DNA from: Saksenaea vasiformis B4078
Lineage: Eukaryota > Mucoromycota > Mucoromycetes > Mucorales > Saksenaeaceae
Length of the DNA: 64,000 nt
Direction: 5' to 3'
Assembly: GCA_000697055.1 (NCBI GenBank)
Contig: JNDT01001676.1
Coordinates: 1 to 64,000 of the forward strand
In this document: positions 36,056 through 48,016 of the stretch, one piece after another
Position numbering within the stretch: the first letter of the stretch is position 1
Layout of the letters: each line of letters starts with the position of its first letter
Program-made: the position numbers and the translations under genes
The notes under the pieces: generated by a model
Told to the model about the DNA's origin: nothing
Databases searched by the model: none
What the model saw: only the letters and a program-made list of their open reading frames with translations

Positions 36056-36142
36056 GATTTAAGGAGACAAAAAAGGGAAAAACGAAAAAAAAATTGGGTA
36101 TGGTGATCCCCCGCCACACATTTTGAACAACGCCGCACCGAA
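36056..36142. promoter_or_regulatory. Very short divergent promoter (glycosyltransferase / SURP gene)
   Basis: Only 87 bp between opposite start codons, rich in A runs on one side. Both genes must start transcription within this segment or inside each other's leaders. Confidence 0.5.
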
Positions 36143-37137
36143 ATGTCAGTCACTCATCCTTTTTGCCCGTCCCCCGTCCCCCAAAACATGCATCCGGCAC
36201 GAAAACGACGCTACCATAGCAAGAAGAAAGAAGAAGAAGGAAAAGAAAAAAAAGAGGAAGAATTCCTTATTTTTGGTTATGAAGCACGTATATACAATAA
36301 TCCCAGTTTGGCACGCAAAGTAGACGATGGTCATTTTTTAATTCCATGGCAAAGTGACACAACCACATCTTCCTGCATGATGGACAGGTACTAAACCATC
36401 CTCCATGAGTCTACAACTACAACTTGATGGACCAGGTTCGATGTACGCCACATGCTCGAAGAACTACCACCCAAACAACATGGTCCATTAGAAACAGATC
36501 CGCAGTGCGATGAAGAAAGGTACGCGGATCTGGATTCCGAGGAAGAAACCTTGTTTACCATGAGCGATGATGAACGTGACGCCTACATTGGTCCGATTTT
36601 TTTTCTTTGTTTTTTTTTTCCCTTTAAATGATTCCCAATTTACCGATATTTCCAATTTTAGACGAGAAGCGGAAACGACGGAAAATGGCAGAACAAAACA
36701 AATTGTACAGCTATAACTATGACGAGGAAGAGGGGAAAAAGAAGCAGGAGAATCCCACGAAAACGCCTGTACAGCAGCGATTGGCCGATCTCTACAAAGT
36801 ATCGGAAACGATGGTCATGGTATATACATCCTACAAAATGCCATCTTGCGTTTTCATGCTAAACCCGAAAGGATAGCCTACAACGGAAGCACAAGCAGAA
36901 ATCATTGATCAGACGGCCAAACTGGTCATGGCTGCATCCCATCCGAATTTAGCAGAGATAAGAATACAAGCACGTCAAGCGAACAATCCCATGTATACCT
37001 TTCTGAACAAAAAAGACGAACTTTATCCATTCTATCAACACATCCGATGGTTATCTCGGTCAGGACTAGCTGCCTATAGTAGTAGTAGTAGTAGTAGTAG
37101 TAATAGTGACAACAGCAGCGATGATGAGGAAAGATAG
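36143..37137 (+). CDS. SWAP/SURP-domain splicing factor
   Basis: Four exons (36143-36387, 36436-36590, 36662-36819, 36877-37137) give 272 residues. The N-terminal part matches the DRY_EERY domain of suppressor-of-white-apricot proteins: FLIFGYEARIYNN, DDGHFLIPWQSD, MDRFDVRHMLEELPP across the first splice, and CDEERYADLDSEE. The SURP module follows: EIIDQTAKLVMAASHPNLAE, then IQARQANNPMYTFLN, an RNA-splicing interaction domain. A short Ser-rich tail ends it, much shorter than the RS tails of animal SWAP proteins. Introns 2 and 3 were needed to connect the domains. Intron 3 (57 nt) is in frame and carries the stop, so retention would truncate the protein just before SURP. The donor of intron 2 (GTCCGA) is weak. 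Confidence 0.83.
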
Positions 37138-37547
37138 GCTTTTCTTTCTTTCCTTTTTCTTACATACTGATACCGTTGATAAAGAAAAGAGAGAGGGGGA
37201 AAAAAACAAGATAAGAAGAGAGAGTATAATTTGTCTCGATTGGTATCAACTGACGAGAATATTGGGGGGTTTGGATATTCATCGAATGTGAAAGGATGCC
37301 ATTTTGAAAGATGTAATGTAATGCCGAAACAAACATATGCACGCGCACAAATTTTTTTATGCTGCTTTGCATCATGGGACGTTGGAAAAAGAAAAAACAG
37401 CCAAAAACGTGTCCAGCAATTTGGTTCTGCTGGAATACATTGCATCGGTCTCCAACTTTTGAAACACAACAACAGCTTACAGATGACCCCAAAGTTTTGC
37501 ATACGAATAACCCAATCACGATCCATGTAAACATTTATTTTATTTTA
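37138..37547. other. Convergent 3' region of SURP and allantoinase genes
   Basis: A 410-bp spacer with no supported gene. It holds the 3' ends of both neighbours. Overlapping frames on both strands here are uninformative. Confidence 0.5.
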
Positions 37548-39066
37548 TTATTCTAGCAGTGTCTGACCCATCGGTTCCTGAGCAAATAGATGGTCATGAT
37601 CAAAAACAGTTTGGCCACGTACAATCGTCCGATCCACCACACCATAGAAGGAATGGCCAATATAAGGGGATAGTTTGTTCTTAAAGTAGACTTGCTCTGT
37701 CTGGATAGCCGCCAGTGCCTCGGGTCGCCAGATAACGAAATCCGCATCATGACCAACTTGTACCTGACCTTTTCGATGGTTTAGTCGCACCTGACGTGCA
37801 GGAACATAACTCAACCACTGCACGAGCTGCTGAAACCTGCCGAGAAACGTCAAACCATTTATCTAAACTGGCCAAAAAAAAAAAAAGAATCGGAAACTTA
37901 CGTGACCCCTCGTTTTTTGCCCTCAGACCATAGCACCGGCAACCCAAACTGAACACTCGCAATACCGCCCCATGCCTGACCAAAGTCGCCCGTCTCCAGT
38001 CTCTTCAAGGAGGCAGTACATGGCGAATGATCACTCACAACATAATCAATGGTGCCATCAAGTAACGCTTCCCATAGCGCTTCTCGATTGTTCTCTTCTC
38101 GGATAGGTGGACAACATTTGTAATGGGTTGCACCGTCAGGGATCTTCTCCGCTGCAAAATGAAGATAATGAAAACATGTTTCTACCGTCAGCGGTAATCC
38201 TTCTGCCTTGGCTTTTCGGATGGCAGGAAGAGCGGAGGCAGCAGATAAGTGGACAATATGTGTTCGGACAGGGGTTCCCCGCTCATGGTATTCCTTTGTC
38301 AACCGGATAATCATTGCGATGGCGTCTGTTTCTAGGACTTGCGGTCGTGCGTTTAAAAAGCTGGTATACGTGGTATCAATGATCGCCGTTTGAGGCTGTG
38401 TCTCCATTTCTGCATGAAATAACAGCACACGGTCGGAATTGACCATTTGGTCCATGGCGAGCCGCACCTCTGCCTCATTCACACAAGGAAATTCATCCAC
38501 CCCACTTTCAATAAGAAAACACTTGAACCCACGCACGCCACCTGTCATTAACGCTGGAAGACATGACGCATTGTCAGGAACCACACCGCCCCAGAACCCT
38601 ACATCCACATGGCATTTTCCTTGCGCTGCACTCAACTTGGTCTCGAGATGCGCAGGCGTCGTTGTAGGCGGAATCGCATTAAGCGGCATATCAATGACAG
38701 TGGTGATGCCGCCTGCAGCTGCAGCGCGCGTCCCTGTTTCAAATCCTTCCCATTCCGTCCGTCCCGGTTCATTCAAATGTACTGCATCCATCCAATGTTG
38801 TGAGAAACCAAAAAACAAACCCTTTTTTTTCTTTTCTTTAATTTACCATGTGCATCCACAAGACCAGGCATCAGTATCTGTTCTTTTGAGAGCTCCACCA
38901 CCTCCATCGCCTCCTCCGACACGGGACTCGATAGTTCTGGCTGATGGTTGATTTGGACTACCTTCCCTGTCTGTCTGTCAACAAGCACGGTTGCAGGCGC
39001 AACGCTATGACTCGGGGAGAGAACGGCACGTTCTGCCTTGATCAATAACCAACGATGCTGTGACAT
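37548..39066 (-). CDS. DAL1: Allantoinase
   Basis: Three exons (39066-38847, 38781-37902, 37836-37548) give 462 residues. Allantoinase opens the hydantoin ring of allantoin to give allantoate, the first step in using allantoin as nitrogen. The metal-binding HxH is formed across the first splice (LVDAHVHLNEPGRTEWEGF). Next come AAAAGGITTVIDMPLN, then VRGFKCFLIESG with the Lys that is carboxylated in this family. HAEM and RTHIVHLSAAS give the two further His ligands, and YVVSDHSPC the catalytic Asp. The ending KNKLSPYIGHSFYGVVDRTI is specific for allantoinases over dihydropyrimidinases. Length fits the family (~460). No other DAL gene is nearby, unlike the yeast DAL cluster. Confidence 0.9.
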
Positions 39067-39886
39067 TAAATGTATAAGAAGACGAAGAAGAAAAGAAAAG
39101 AGAAGATAGAGAACTGAGCAAAAAGAAAAACGCGAGAAAAGAAACAGATATATAACAGCAAGTGAGTGACTGGCGGAAGTTGTTTTCTGATTATACCCTT
39201 CCGTTCATCCTGTATTTTTTTTATCTGAACCTGGCGAACGAAGGCATTGACCAATCAACGACCGTAATCAACGCCGGTGGTATAAAAAAGAAAAAACGTG
39301 TGTGTTACCATGAGAAGTGTTTACTGCAAGGCCGAATTGTATCGTCCAAAAGAGATGATTTTTGTACAGTAGCTCCATGGTAGGGGAAATGGCAATGTTT
39401 TACGTCGATCTTTTTACCATTGCAATATTTTTTTTCTTTTATTTTTGTACTTTCTGCATCTATGTTGTACCAATACAAATAAAGAGGACGATCCTGTTGT
39501 ACGAGCAAAGAAAATAAAGAACCCAATGCCATGGGTCAGGTAAGCAACTCGATAGTACCAAAACCAAAAGGATTGACTGGGAGGCCTTCTCTATTAAAGC
39601 ATAAGTAAGGAGCGAGCCTATCCTTTCTTTTTTCTTTTTTTTTGTTTCGCGCTTTGGTACATCCTTCTCTGTAACACCGTTGGATAAGCTTCTTTCTTGT
39701 ACCCAACAGAGTTGTTCGTTAAGAGAGCAAGAGAGAAAAGAGAGAGAGAGAGAGACTCAGGCTCTGTGTCACGTGGGTGTCGTGTTGCATTTTCCTTTTA
39801 CAGCAGGAGAGGATATTGCTACCCGAATTCGATTAAGTTGTCCGCTTTCCACTCCTCCTCCCTCTGATTTTGCACCGGTCGAAACT
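39067..39886. other. Divergent intergenic region, allantoinase / AP-2 mu
   Basis: 820 bp with no supported gene. A GATA-type word (TGATTATA near 39188) occurs near the allantoinase start, but no clear cluster of GATA sites, which would be expected for nitrogen control, could be confirmed by eye. A GA microsatellite lies at 39740-39755. Confidence 0.4.
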
Positions 39887-41675
39887 ATGATTAGTGCTTT
39901 TTTCATCTATAACCAAAAGGGTGAGGTGCTCATCTCACGTCTTTATCGTCATGACTTAAGGTAAGACACTCATGTTTTGTGCCTGGAACCTATGCCGAAT
40001 AAATTGCATATAAAAAAAAGACGATCGGTTGCCGACATCTTTCGCATCCAGGTCATCTCCAACACGGATGTCCGTTCACCTATTATTACACTGGGCTCGA
40101 CTTCATTTTTCCACGTACGCCACGAGAATTTGTATATTGTCGCCGTCACCAAATGGAACGCCAATGCCGCATTGGTATTCGAGTTTTGTTACCGCATGGT
40201 CAACATTGGTCGAAGCTACTTTGGAAAGTTTGATGAAGAAGCGGTCAAGAACAACTTTGTCCTTATTTACGAACTACTGGATGGTAGGAAAAGGAAAAAA
40301 AAATAGGTGGAGGCATTTGGCTGATACGAAGAAAACAATGTGTGCTTGTAGAAATTCTCGACTTTGGCTATCCACAGAACAGCGAAACAGACACATTAAA
40401 AATGTACATCACAACGGAAGGTGTAAAATCCGAGCGCGCTGTAGAGGATTCGAGTCGGATTACTATTCAGGCAACAGGTGCTATTTCTTGGAGGAGAAGC
40501 GACATCAAATACAGGAAGAATGAAGCGTTTATCGATGTGATTGAGAGTGTCAATTTGCTGATGAGTAATACAGGTAAGTTGTTCTTTCTTTGTATTTCAG
40601 AATAACGTTCTGAGTATCTATGTTAAAAAAGGGACCGTTTTACGTGCGGATGTTGCCGGTCAAATCCTGATGCGTGCCTACCTCTCTGGTACACCAGAAT
40701 GCAAGTTCGGTCTCAATGACAAACTCTTGCTGGATAAAGATACCGTCAATCGAACAACGTAAGTTAAGTTCTGTCGTCTTTCCATCCATTGTTTGGTCTG
40801 ACCCATCAGGTCTAGTGCACGCCGAGCCAATGCAGTCGAGATTGATGACTGTCAATTCCATCAATGCGTCAAGCTCGGTAAATTTGATAACGATCGTACC
40901 ATTAGCTTCATTCCACCTGATGGCGAATTCGAATTAATGAGGTAACTTGAGGAAAAAAAGGGGTTGACATTTGGTAACCTGTGATATGTGGGGGGGTTTG
41001 TTTTTTGTAGGTATCGCACGACGGATAACGTCAATTTGCCGTTCAAAGTACATCCAGTCGTCAATGAGATTGGCAAGACACGTGTTGAATACAAAATCAA
41101 TGTCAAGGCCAACTTTTCACCCAAACTTTATGCAAACAATGTCATTTTGAGAATTCCTACCCCACTCAACTCAGCAAAGGTAGAAGTCAAGGTGGGCTCA
41201 GGAGGAAAGGCCAAGTATGCACCTGCAGAAAACTGCATTATCTGGAAGTAAGGACGACGATTACTTCTATCTTTTACTAAATGATTGATTTATTTTTTCC
41301 AGGATCCCACGTTTCCAAGGACAATCTGAATATACATTGAGTGGAGAGGCGGAATTAACGTCCATGACACATAAACGCGTTTGGTCACGACCCCCCATCT
41401 CCATGGATTTCCAGGTGTTGATGTTCACATCATCTGGATTGCTTGTACGCTTCCTTAAAGTATTTGAAAAGAGCGGATACCAGTCTGTCAAGTGGGTCAG
41501 GTACATGACGAAAGCGGGATCATACCAGATCAGGGTAAGTCGTGAATCGACAGGATATCATAAAGTACTTACCAAAAAAAAAACCTCTTACTTAGTTTTA
41601 AGACAACTGGATCATCCCATCCAGATTCTTTTTATTTTTTTTGCATTTTCCTTTTAGTTTGTCATCCTCTTGTAA
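39887..41675 (+). CDS. APM4: AP-2 clathrin adaptor mu subunit
   Basis: Eight exons (39887-39960, 40021-40283, 40352-40573, 40632-40758, 40810-40941, 41011-41247, 41303-41534, 41658-41675) give 434 residues, matching animal AP2M1 (435). The mu subunit of the AP-2 complex binds tyrosine-based sorting signals during clathrin-mediated endocytosis at the plasma membrane. The longin-like N-terminus reads [20 protein letters not shown]. It continues with [20 protein letters not shown], then the mu-homology domain with [18 protein letters not shown], [20 protein letters not shown] and [18 protein letters not shown], a near-invariant AP-2 block. The end is [10 protein letters not shown] and [15 protein letters not shown]. 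The last exon is only six codons including the stop, and its junction is the least certain. Several acceptors lack a pyrimidine before AG (AAAG). Confidence 0.93.
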
Positions 41676-41985
41676 TATCCCCCCGCCTTTTTTTCTTTCT
41701 TTCTTTCTCATAGGAGAGATAATAGAAACTCTTTTTTTTTTTCTTCAAGCTGGTGTTTCGTAATCAATATATAAAGCGGATCCATTTTCTTTTTCTGGTT
41801 TTCATGAAGATCGCATGGCGAAATGTACCGACGATCCCAAAGGATGCATATGTCAGGATTTTACATTTGAGGACATACATGTACATGCTTTCTGTATACA
41901 CAATGCGAATTACAATTTATCTATCTTACAGATTTTTTTTTCTAGAAGAAAAAAAAGAAAAGATTCTCCATAGTTACCCCCTATT

Positions 41986-43364
41986 TTATGAGCCGTCTTT
42001 ACATCGAGAGAGAACACGTAGCATATCTTCAAACAGACTTTGATTCTCTGTTGAAATACCATTGTTATCCGCATCTGCTTGTAGTAGTTGTTCTTTCCAG
42101 TCTGCTCGTTTTGCAATATCTGCTAGTACCTTGTCAGCGACTCGGCCAGCTAGTTGTTGAAACTGATCAGCTGTGTTTAGCACTTGGCGCAGCGCAGTAA
42201 TGTCTCGATCCATTTCCTTTGCAAGCTCACGTGTTTGATTCAAATGTTGTTGTTTTTTTTCAGCATGTGTTTCCAAGAATTCACGTTCCTTTGTATCCAA
42301 ACATGCAAGATGCTCGTCTGTCACCTCGATCTTGGTATCCTCTTCATTGAGAACAGGGTGTGCATCGAGTGTGGTTGCATGGTACTCATACACCTTGCCC
42401 GCCGCTTGCTGCCACGCTCGCTTTTCTTGTTCCATTCTAACAAGCTGATGTGTGAAACGCCATGGAACGATGCGTAACTGTTGCTTACTTACGTTTCTAT
42501 AATGGCTTTGTATTTTATCAGGCGTTGTTTATTCTTTTCATTCACAGGATTCGGCTTTTTGCCCATGGTGCTTCTTGCTGTATCTGGCTTTTGAATCCGA
42601 ACTGTTGAGCTTTTCGTTCTAGGGAGATCAAGGTGTTTTTTTTTCTTTTCTTACCGTGGGCCGGAACAGATGGGTATCCATTTTTTCGTCCATTAATTGT
42701 TGGAGGACTCTTTTCTGTGTGTTGTGTGCTGTAAACCGACGTTATATAAGGGGCTCTATCAACTTTTTGTATTGTTGTTTTCTAGACCACACCTATTTTC
42801 CGCGCCATGATTTCTTCCTGTGTTTTGCCCTGTGCAATCTCCTCCTCTTTAATCATGTGCCGTTTTGCGCACCATAACAAGATTTGTTTTACGCGAATAT
42901 CAAAAGGCATCGCTGGATCAACAAACTCGTAATATCGGCTAGGGGAAGTGTTAGGAGCACTGCAGTCTATTAAATGAAAGTTTATTTTATTATTTACTAT
43001 CTGATCTAACAAAAATCGTCTTACCAGAAATATGCCAGCTTTTCGTGCGTGTAACCTTGCCGTGCTCCTCCCGCACGTCTGCATATTCACGTTTTCTTTG
43101 TCGTGATGCAGGAATTTCAGGTGACAATGACAATCGCGACCGCTGCTCAATGTCCAACTTAACCAAACGGCCTTTTTTTTTCTTTAAAAGTTCATTGCTT
43201 ACAGCTGTGTGTTGTGAATTCTGATAGAAGGATGAATCTAACTGCGAGAATGTTTGCCGTCTCGATGAAGATGGGGCATCATAGGATGTCGCGTCTCTTT
43301 TTGAAACGGAAGAAGGTCTCCATCGTTTATAAGTGAACCCTTTCTCATCTCTTTGATCTTCCAT
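41986..43364 (-). CDS. DSN1: Kinetochore MIS12-complex subunit Dsn1/Mis13
   Basis: The proposed exons 43364-43025, 42966-42793, 42707-42655, 42587-42493 and 42436-41986 give 370 residues. Dsn1 joins the inner kinetochore (CENP-C/CENP-T) to the outer KNL1/NDC80 machinery. The N-terminus is Ser/Arg-rich and basic (KRWRPSSVSKRD, SRQRKREYADV), as in Aurora-B-regulated Dsn1 tails. The Mis13 domain follows: YYEFVDPAMPFDIRVKQILL, WCAKRHMIKEEEIAQ, IMARKIVLQQLMDEKMDTHL, then a C-terminal coiled coil. The junction between exons 3 and 4 is uncertain: the better TAG acceptor at 42619 breaks the frame, so I used an AAAG at 42588. An in-frame upstream ATG at 43448 would add 28 residues. Convergent with AP-2 mu, 310 bp apart. 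Confidence 0.72.
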
Positions 43365-43607
43365 TAGGACAACTGAACAACGAAAAAGGGAAAAGAGGTA
43401 AAATTTAGATGATGTCAGCTGGTTCGATTGTGTTCTTGAATAATTCATGCTCCGCTACCGTGGTTACCAAAAAAAAAGAAAAAAAAACGATGGCAATCGT
43501 TTCCTCAACAACTGAAAAAATAAAAAAATTTGAAACATAAGATCAAATGCGCATTGTTTCGAGACGACGATCAAACGCAAAAAGGGAACATACGGGGGTT
43601 GTTCCCA

Positions 43608-43745
43608 ATGGTCATTTTCTTGCCGGGATTTCGGGCCGATTTGGGCCGGCCACGGTGCGATAAACATTTGCTACGCCACGAAGCCCATTTATTCATGCCT
43701 TATGAACTCAAAAAAGATAAACGTTGGATCGGTCCGAATGAATAG
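43608..43745 (+). CDS. Very small basic open frame, doubtful
   Basis: 45 codons from ATG to TAG. The product is unusually rich in Arg, Lys and His (FRADLGRPRCDKHLL, YELKKDKRWIGPNE) and looks protein-like, not low-complexity. It lies between DSN1 and the next plus-strand gene. It might be a terminal exon of a small unknown gene. No family recognised, so the score is low. Confidence 0.2.
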   Translation: MVIFLPGFRADLGRPRCDKHLLRHEAHLFMPYELKKDKRWIGPNE

Positions 43746-44353
43746 GTTTGCAGGAAGGTTGTGTTTCAAACGGAAGTATAGGAAAGATGACCTCTAGGGG
43801 ACATTATTGGATAAACTTCCCCTCTTTTTTTTTTTTTTTATCTTCGGCCTTTTTTATTTTTCGGTTTTTGTTCGTGTCAAGTGAAGGACAGGTTCAGTTC
43901 AACAAGCAAGTAAAATGACTGATTTATGTCCGTCATGTAAAGAAAAGATAAGATTTTTTTATGATAAAGCAGCGATATCTAGTTGTTTCTGGAACTTGTA
44001 ATAAACAACTCATCAAAAATGGGGGTGAGCTTCTTTTTTCTCTTCTCTAACAACAGAATGAATTGCGTCTAAGGTTTATTCCCGATCATAAATCATAATA
44101 ATCACAGGTGACATTAAAGCATGGGTGTGTGTGATAGAGAGACAGACAGACAGATAGATAGACAGAGAGTTGGATCAATCGTTCGTTCATGGGCTTTCTC
44201 TCTCTGTCTTGTATACTTACTTTTTTTTTATGACGAATTGTCATTGGCCAATGTGCAGTGTTCGCTTGGGCGCTGGTTTAAAAAAAAGTCTCCTTTGACT
44301 GGATTGGATTCTGTGACACACACTCTTTTCTCTCTTCTCTTTTTTCTCATTCC

Positions 44354-45041
44354 ATGAAACTCTCAACACAGTCGCATCATCATCATTCATCATTAATGGC
44401 ATACTCAAGAAAGTTTGGAAGACGGCAGGTTCGTTCTCCATTGGCATCGGCTTATGCGCCACTAGCAGCGCGGTCTGATACAAGTCAAAGGGTAAGTACA
44501 AAAAAAGAAAAAGAAGAAGAAAAAGGAAAGAGAGCGCGTACGACAAAATGAATTGTAAAGGAAACAGCCATCTGATTTATTTTATTTTATTTTTTCACAG
44601 GCTCGACTGAAATCCAAGGATTGTACATTTCTGTCTATATCAGGGCGATCTGATGATGAGGATATCCGATACCTAGCTGAACTACGACAAGAAGCTTATA
44701 CCGAGTTGCATCAACAAATGCAATCCTATAATGATACTTTTGTGGCTCACATGCGTCAACTGGAAGAAACTCAATGTGGAAATTTGGAAGAATTAACAAG
44801 TACATCTACAAGCAGTTGTAACAGCAGTAGTAGTAGTAGCAGTAACGTGGATGAAGAGGTGCTACAGGAACGAACAATGCAAACGCTTGTCGAAATGCTT
44901 GAAGCAGGCTCTGTCAAGGATTACAGTCCATTGCTGGAATGGGAATTATATCAGGTAAGTAACGAATAGGATAGGTTATCTCGGGCAAAAATGCTCATCC
45001 AAGTGTGCTCTAGAATCCGCACTATGTTGTTGAAGATCAGG
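44354..45041 (+). CDS. Unknown coiled-coil-like protein, 3' end unresolved
   Basis: Exons 44354-44491, 44601-44954 and 45014-45041 join in frame to at least 173 residues. The N-terminus is basic and His/Arg-rich (FGRRQVRSPLASAYAP). The middle has an acidic helical stretch (DDEDIRYLAELRQEAYTELH, then MQSYNDTFVAHMRQLEE), a Ser/Thr run from AGC/AGT repeats, and EERTMQTLVEMLEAG-type helix content. After NPHYVVEDQ a donor at 45042 leads to a possible exon from 45087, but that reads into Phe/Leu/Ser low complexity, so the true C-terminus is not settled. No family recognised. All three introns have good donors, which supports a real gene. A second ATG at 44393 is possible. Confidence 0.5.
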
Positions 45042-47473
45042 GTGGCTGTGGTGATTTATGGTGAAAAGTTACATTTTGCTCTCCAGCAATACCGTCCCAG
45101 CCTAGTGCTGTTTCATACACCCTTGTCCTTGCTCTTCCCTTCTTCTTCTTCTTCTTTCTTTCTTCTTCCTTTTTTCTCTCCTCTTTTAATGTAAAATCAG
45201 CTTGTACAAAATCTTTTTCTTCCGTTTTCAAATCATTTTCTTGCTGTATATGACAAAAAACTCAAAAAAATTTTTGCTTCATCTATTTTATCATAGGCTG
45301 CCCTAATGAAGAAAAGTTAAAGGAGAACGTGTTATTATATTTCACATAATGCAGAAAATAGATGTTATAGTTCATGCGTGATTCACGACTTACGACTGGC
45401 TGCTGGATTATGGAACAAATAAACGCTGCGAGTCTCCCCCTTCAACCAGAAAAATCCCTTATTTTCTGATTGACTATAATTGCCCACCGCTCATGTATGA
45501 CTGAACACAAAGGTCTACGCTATACTACGTGAAAGTTTGCCTTCACTTGGTTAAGGAGGGCGAAGGAACGATTTTAATTACTGATACTAACGTTTAAACG
45601 ACTCGACATGACAGAAGGATGCAACAAAGAGAGACATGTATCAGGAGTCCACAGAAAGCCTCGCGTTCAACGCGAAGAGAAATTGACGTGCGTCTGTCCT
45701 TGATTTCTGCTGCATGAGATTAAGAAGATCCTTCTGCTGCTGTCCTGGTTGACATTAGAAAACGCCTCCGTCAGAAGGACCTACCCTCTCAAGTTTAATA
45801 TTGCATAGATGTCTAAATAACGCAAACGCTTTGTAAAGACAAATTGGAAAATCTATCTGCAACCAGAAACGCTGATCAATTGAAGGAGACACAAAAAAAA
45901 AATAAAGAAAAAGATAGCGTAAGAAAAAATCTCGTCTATGTAGGTTACATAAAGAACTGGTCTACTGATAATACCTTGCAAACAAAGCACTCAGTTGCGG
46001 TTCTATACAGCGATGTTAAGGCTCTTAGATAATCGGACCTATGAGAAGGACGTTTAAATGGAAGCAAAGCGGTATGCGTTGATTTCCCTGGAGAAGCTGC
46101 AACTGCCACGCTGAAGGAGAGCATTCGGTCAATCCTTTGTGATTGGTCCCTTTTTTTCTCTTTCCTTTCTCTATTTCTCCCGGTCAAAACATAATAGCAG
46201 AACCAGCGTGTAACTGATGCATAAAGAGCTCTAACACCGATGATCTGGTTCATTTTACTTTGCAGTGGCTTTTCCGACACAAACCTTACGTCCGTTGAGA
46301 GCGTCAGCTCTTAAGCATCATGGTAGAATTTCGCACAAGGCCTTTTGGTAAATGTTTAGGTTCTCAGCCTGTGTGGCATAAGTAATAGGAATAAAATGTA
46401 TGCTCTCTGAGATAGAGAACGCTGACAATGGCTCTACAAACGTATATCTAATTGAAATTTTCCACGTATGATTGCGAGTTGAAGGCAAAGAAGAGTAGAA
46501 GAAGGAAAAGATTTCGGTTTGGGTCCTTGCACCTAGTCTACCTGTGATTACGATGTGACACGAGCAATCCGTGAAATCACTGAACCTATACTTATTCCTC
46601 TCTTCATCCAAACAAAGAAAGCACGCTGAAAAAGAAGTCGCACTTTTTCTTTCGTTACCATTACCTACTGTTTATTGAACAAATTTTTACGCTAATCTAT
46701 ATAAATTTTGTGCCCATGAGGAGCCACCTTTACGCTAAGGAAAGAATCAAGTATGCGTTCGTTAATTGCATAAGTTGGCAACAAATTCATACACTACTTA
46801 CATCAACGCGGCGCCTCGATGGACGCGAAATTCATCTAGACAGCATAAAAATTTGTTCATGGTTAGTAAATGGAATAATACTTGGATGTCATTTTACTTA
46901 CCCCCCCCCGAAGGGTAATCCCACGCATTCGCAGGTGCCACACCCCGCACCATTTCGGTGGTAGTGGGAGAACAGGTGGATGGGTTTCCATGGAGTGGCC
47001 AGTGTCACGCTTTTACGACCAGAGGTCTAACCAATCGATCAAAAGACATGAGTTTCTGTGTGTATAGTCAACCCCGGTACATACCGGGGACGTTTCATGT
47101 GGGAAATGGAGCCAAAGAAAAAAAAAAGAATTCATGCGTCCCTTTAAATACTGTCGCTTTAAGGCTTCCGATTGGTGCGTTGGGGAACCTATTACAATGG
47201 ACCAGCGCAATACACCTTTGATTTAGTAGTAACCAGCGGTGGTGCTCGCTTCGCTTTGCTTCGCATCCTTGCTTTTCTATGGGAAGAGAAGAGATACATC
47301 TAAAAGATATCTGATCTGGCTGGTTTTGTCGCGAGAGCCAATGAGCACTGAAGGAGGGCAGGCCAATGAACTGTTGGCAAAGAAGCGCCCTATTTGAAAA
47401 GGGGCTGTGCGGATGGGCAAATCAGTGAGAAAATTTGCACGTCTTGCTTTAGTATATAGAAGTTACCTGATTC
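45042..47473. other. Start of the repeat-rich region
   Basis: 2.4 kb without a supported gene. It holds one copy of a dispersed repeat (46670-46846) and a C10 run near 46901. Short frames on both strands have no family match. Gene density drops sharply here compared with 14-45 kb. Confidence 0.4.
46670..46846 (+). repeat. Dispersed repeat, copy 1
   Basis: About 170 bp resembling 60927-61090 in the same orientation. Shared words include TTTACGCTA, CATGA(G/A)GAGCCA, TTGGCAACAAA(A)TCATAC, CTTACATCAAC/CTCACATCAAC and TCG(A/G)T(G/A)GACGC. The two copies differ by many substitutions and short indels. Copy 2 sits directly upstream of the LRR pseudogene. Confidence 0.65.
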
Positions 47474-47474
47474 T

Positions 47475-47530
47475 CTGCGCAAAGTTCTACTGCTCCTCAC
47501 CGCAATGTTGGGTGGAGTTAGCGCAAGATA
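47475..47530 (+). repeat. Left direct repeat flanking the Fanzor/DDE block
   Basis: CTGCGCAAAG, then TGCTCCTCACCG, then a GTGGAGTTAGCGCAA-like end. The same blocks recur in the same order and strand at 49510-49562. Similarity continues weakly for ~50 bases (ATTTGGAT, TTTATTAA against TTTATTGAA). Confidence 0.6.
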
Positions 47531-48016
47531 ATATTTGGATCACGCAAATGTGTATTCGAAAAATTCAATTTTATTAAACCGCCGGCGCCTGAGCAAACAT
47601 CTTACCGAATTTTGACGCAAGTATGACTGTGCTCAAATAAAAGCCGAGTCGTGGGTATCTATGAAGCTGGCGTTCGTAAGATGAGTGCCTACGAGCTGAG
47701 TGTCCATGAGCTAAGCCCTTATCAAGCGCCTATAGGCAGATATCATCCCGTTCATCTATCTAAGCCTAAACAGTCGATCCACGGAGACTCAAACAATTGT
47801 TGATATTTGCATATGATTAGATTTCATTAGAGAATTCTAAGCTATCTATCCGACAGTTCTCTAAATTATATTACACGAGTATCCCTCAGAGGCAGACGCT
47901 GAGTGTCCGTAGCAATTCCCACATCGTAAAAACTTTAGGCAAAGTTTGAAAGATTACTAAAGAGACGAAAGGTATTTAAACACAAAACGCTTTTTGACTT
48001 TATTCATTCTTCGTAG

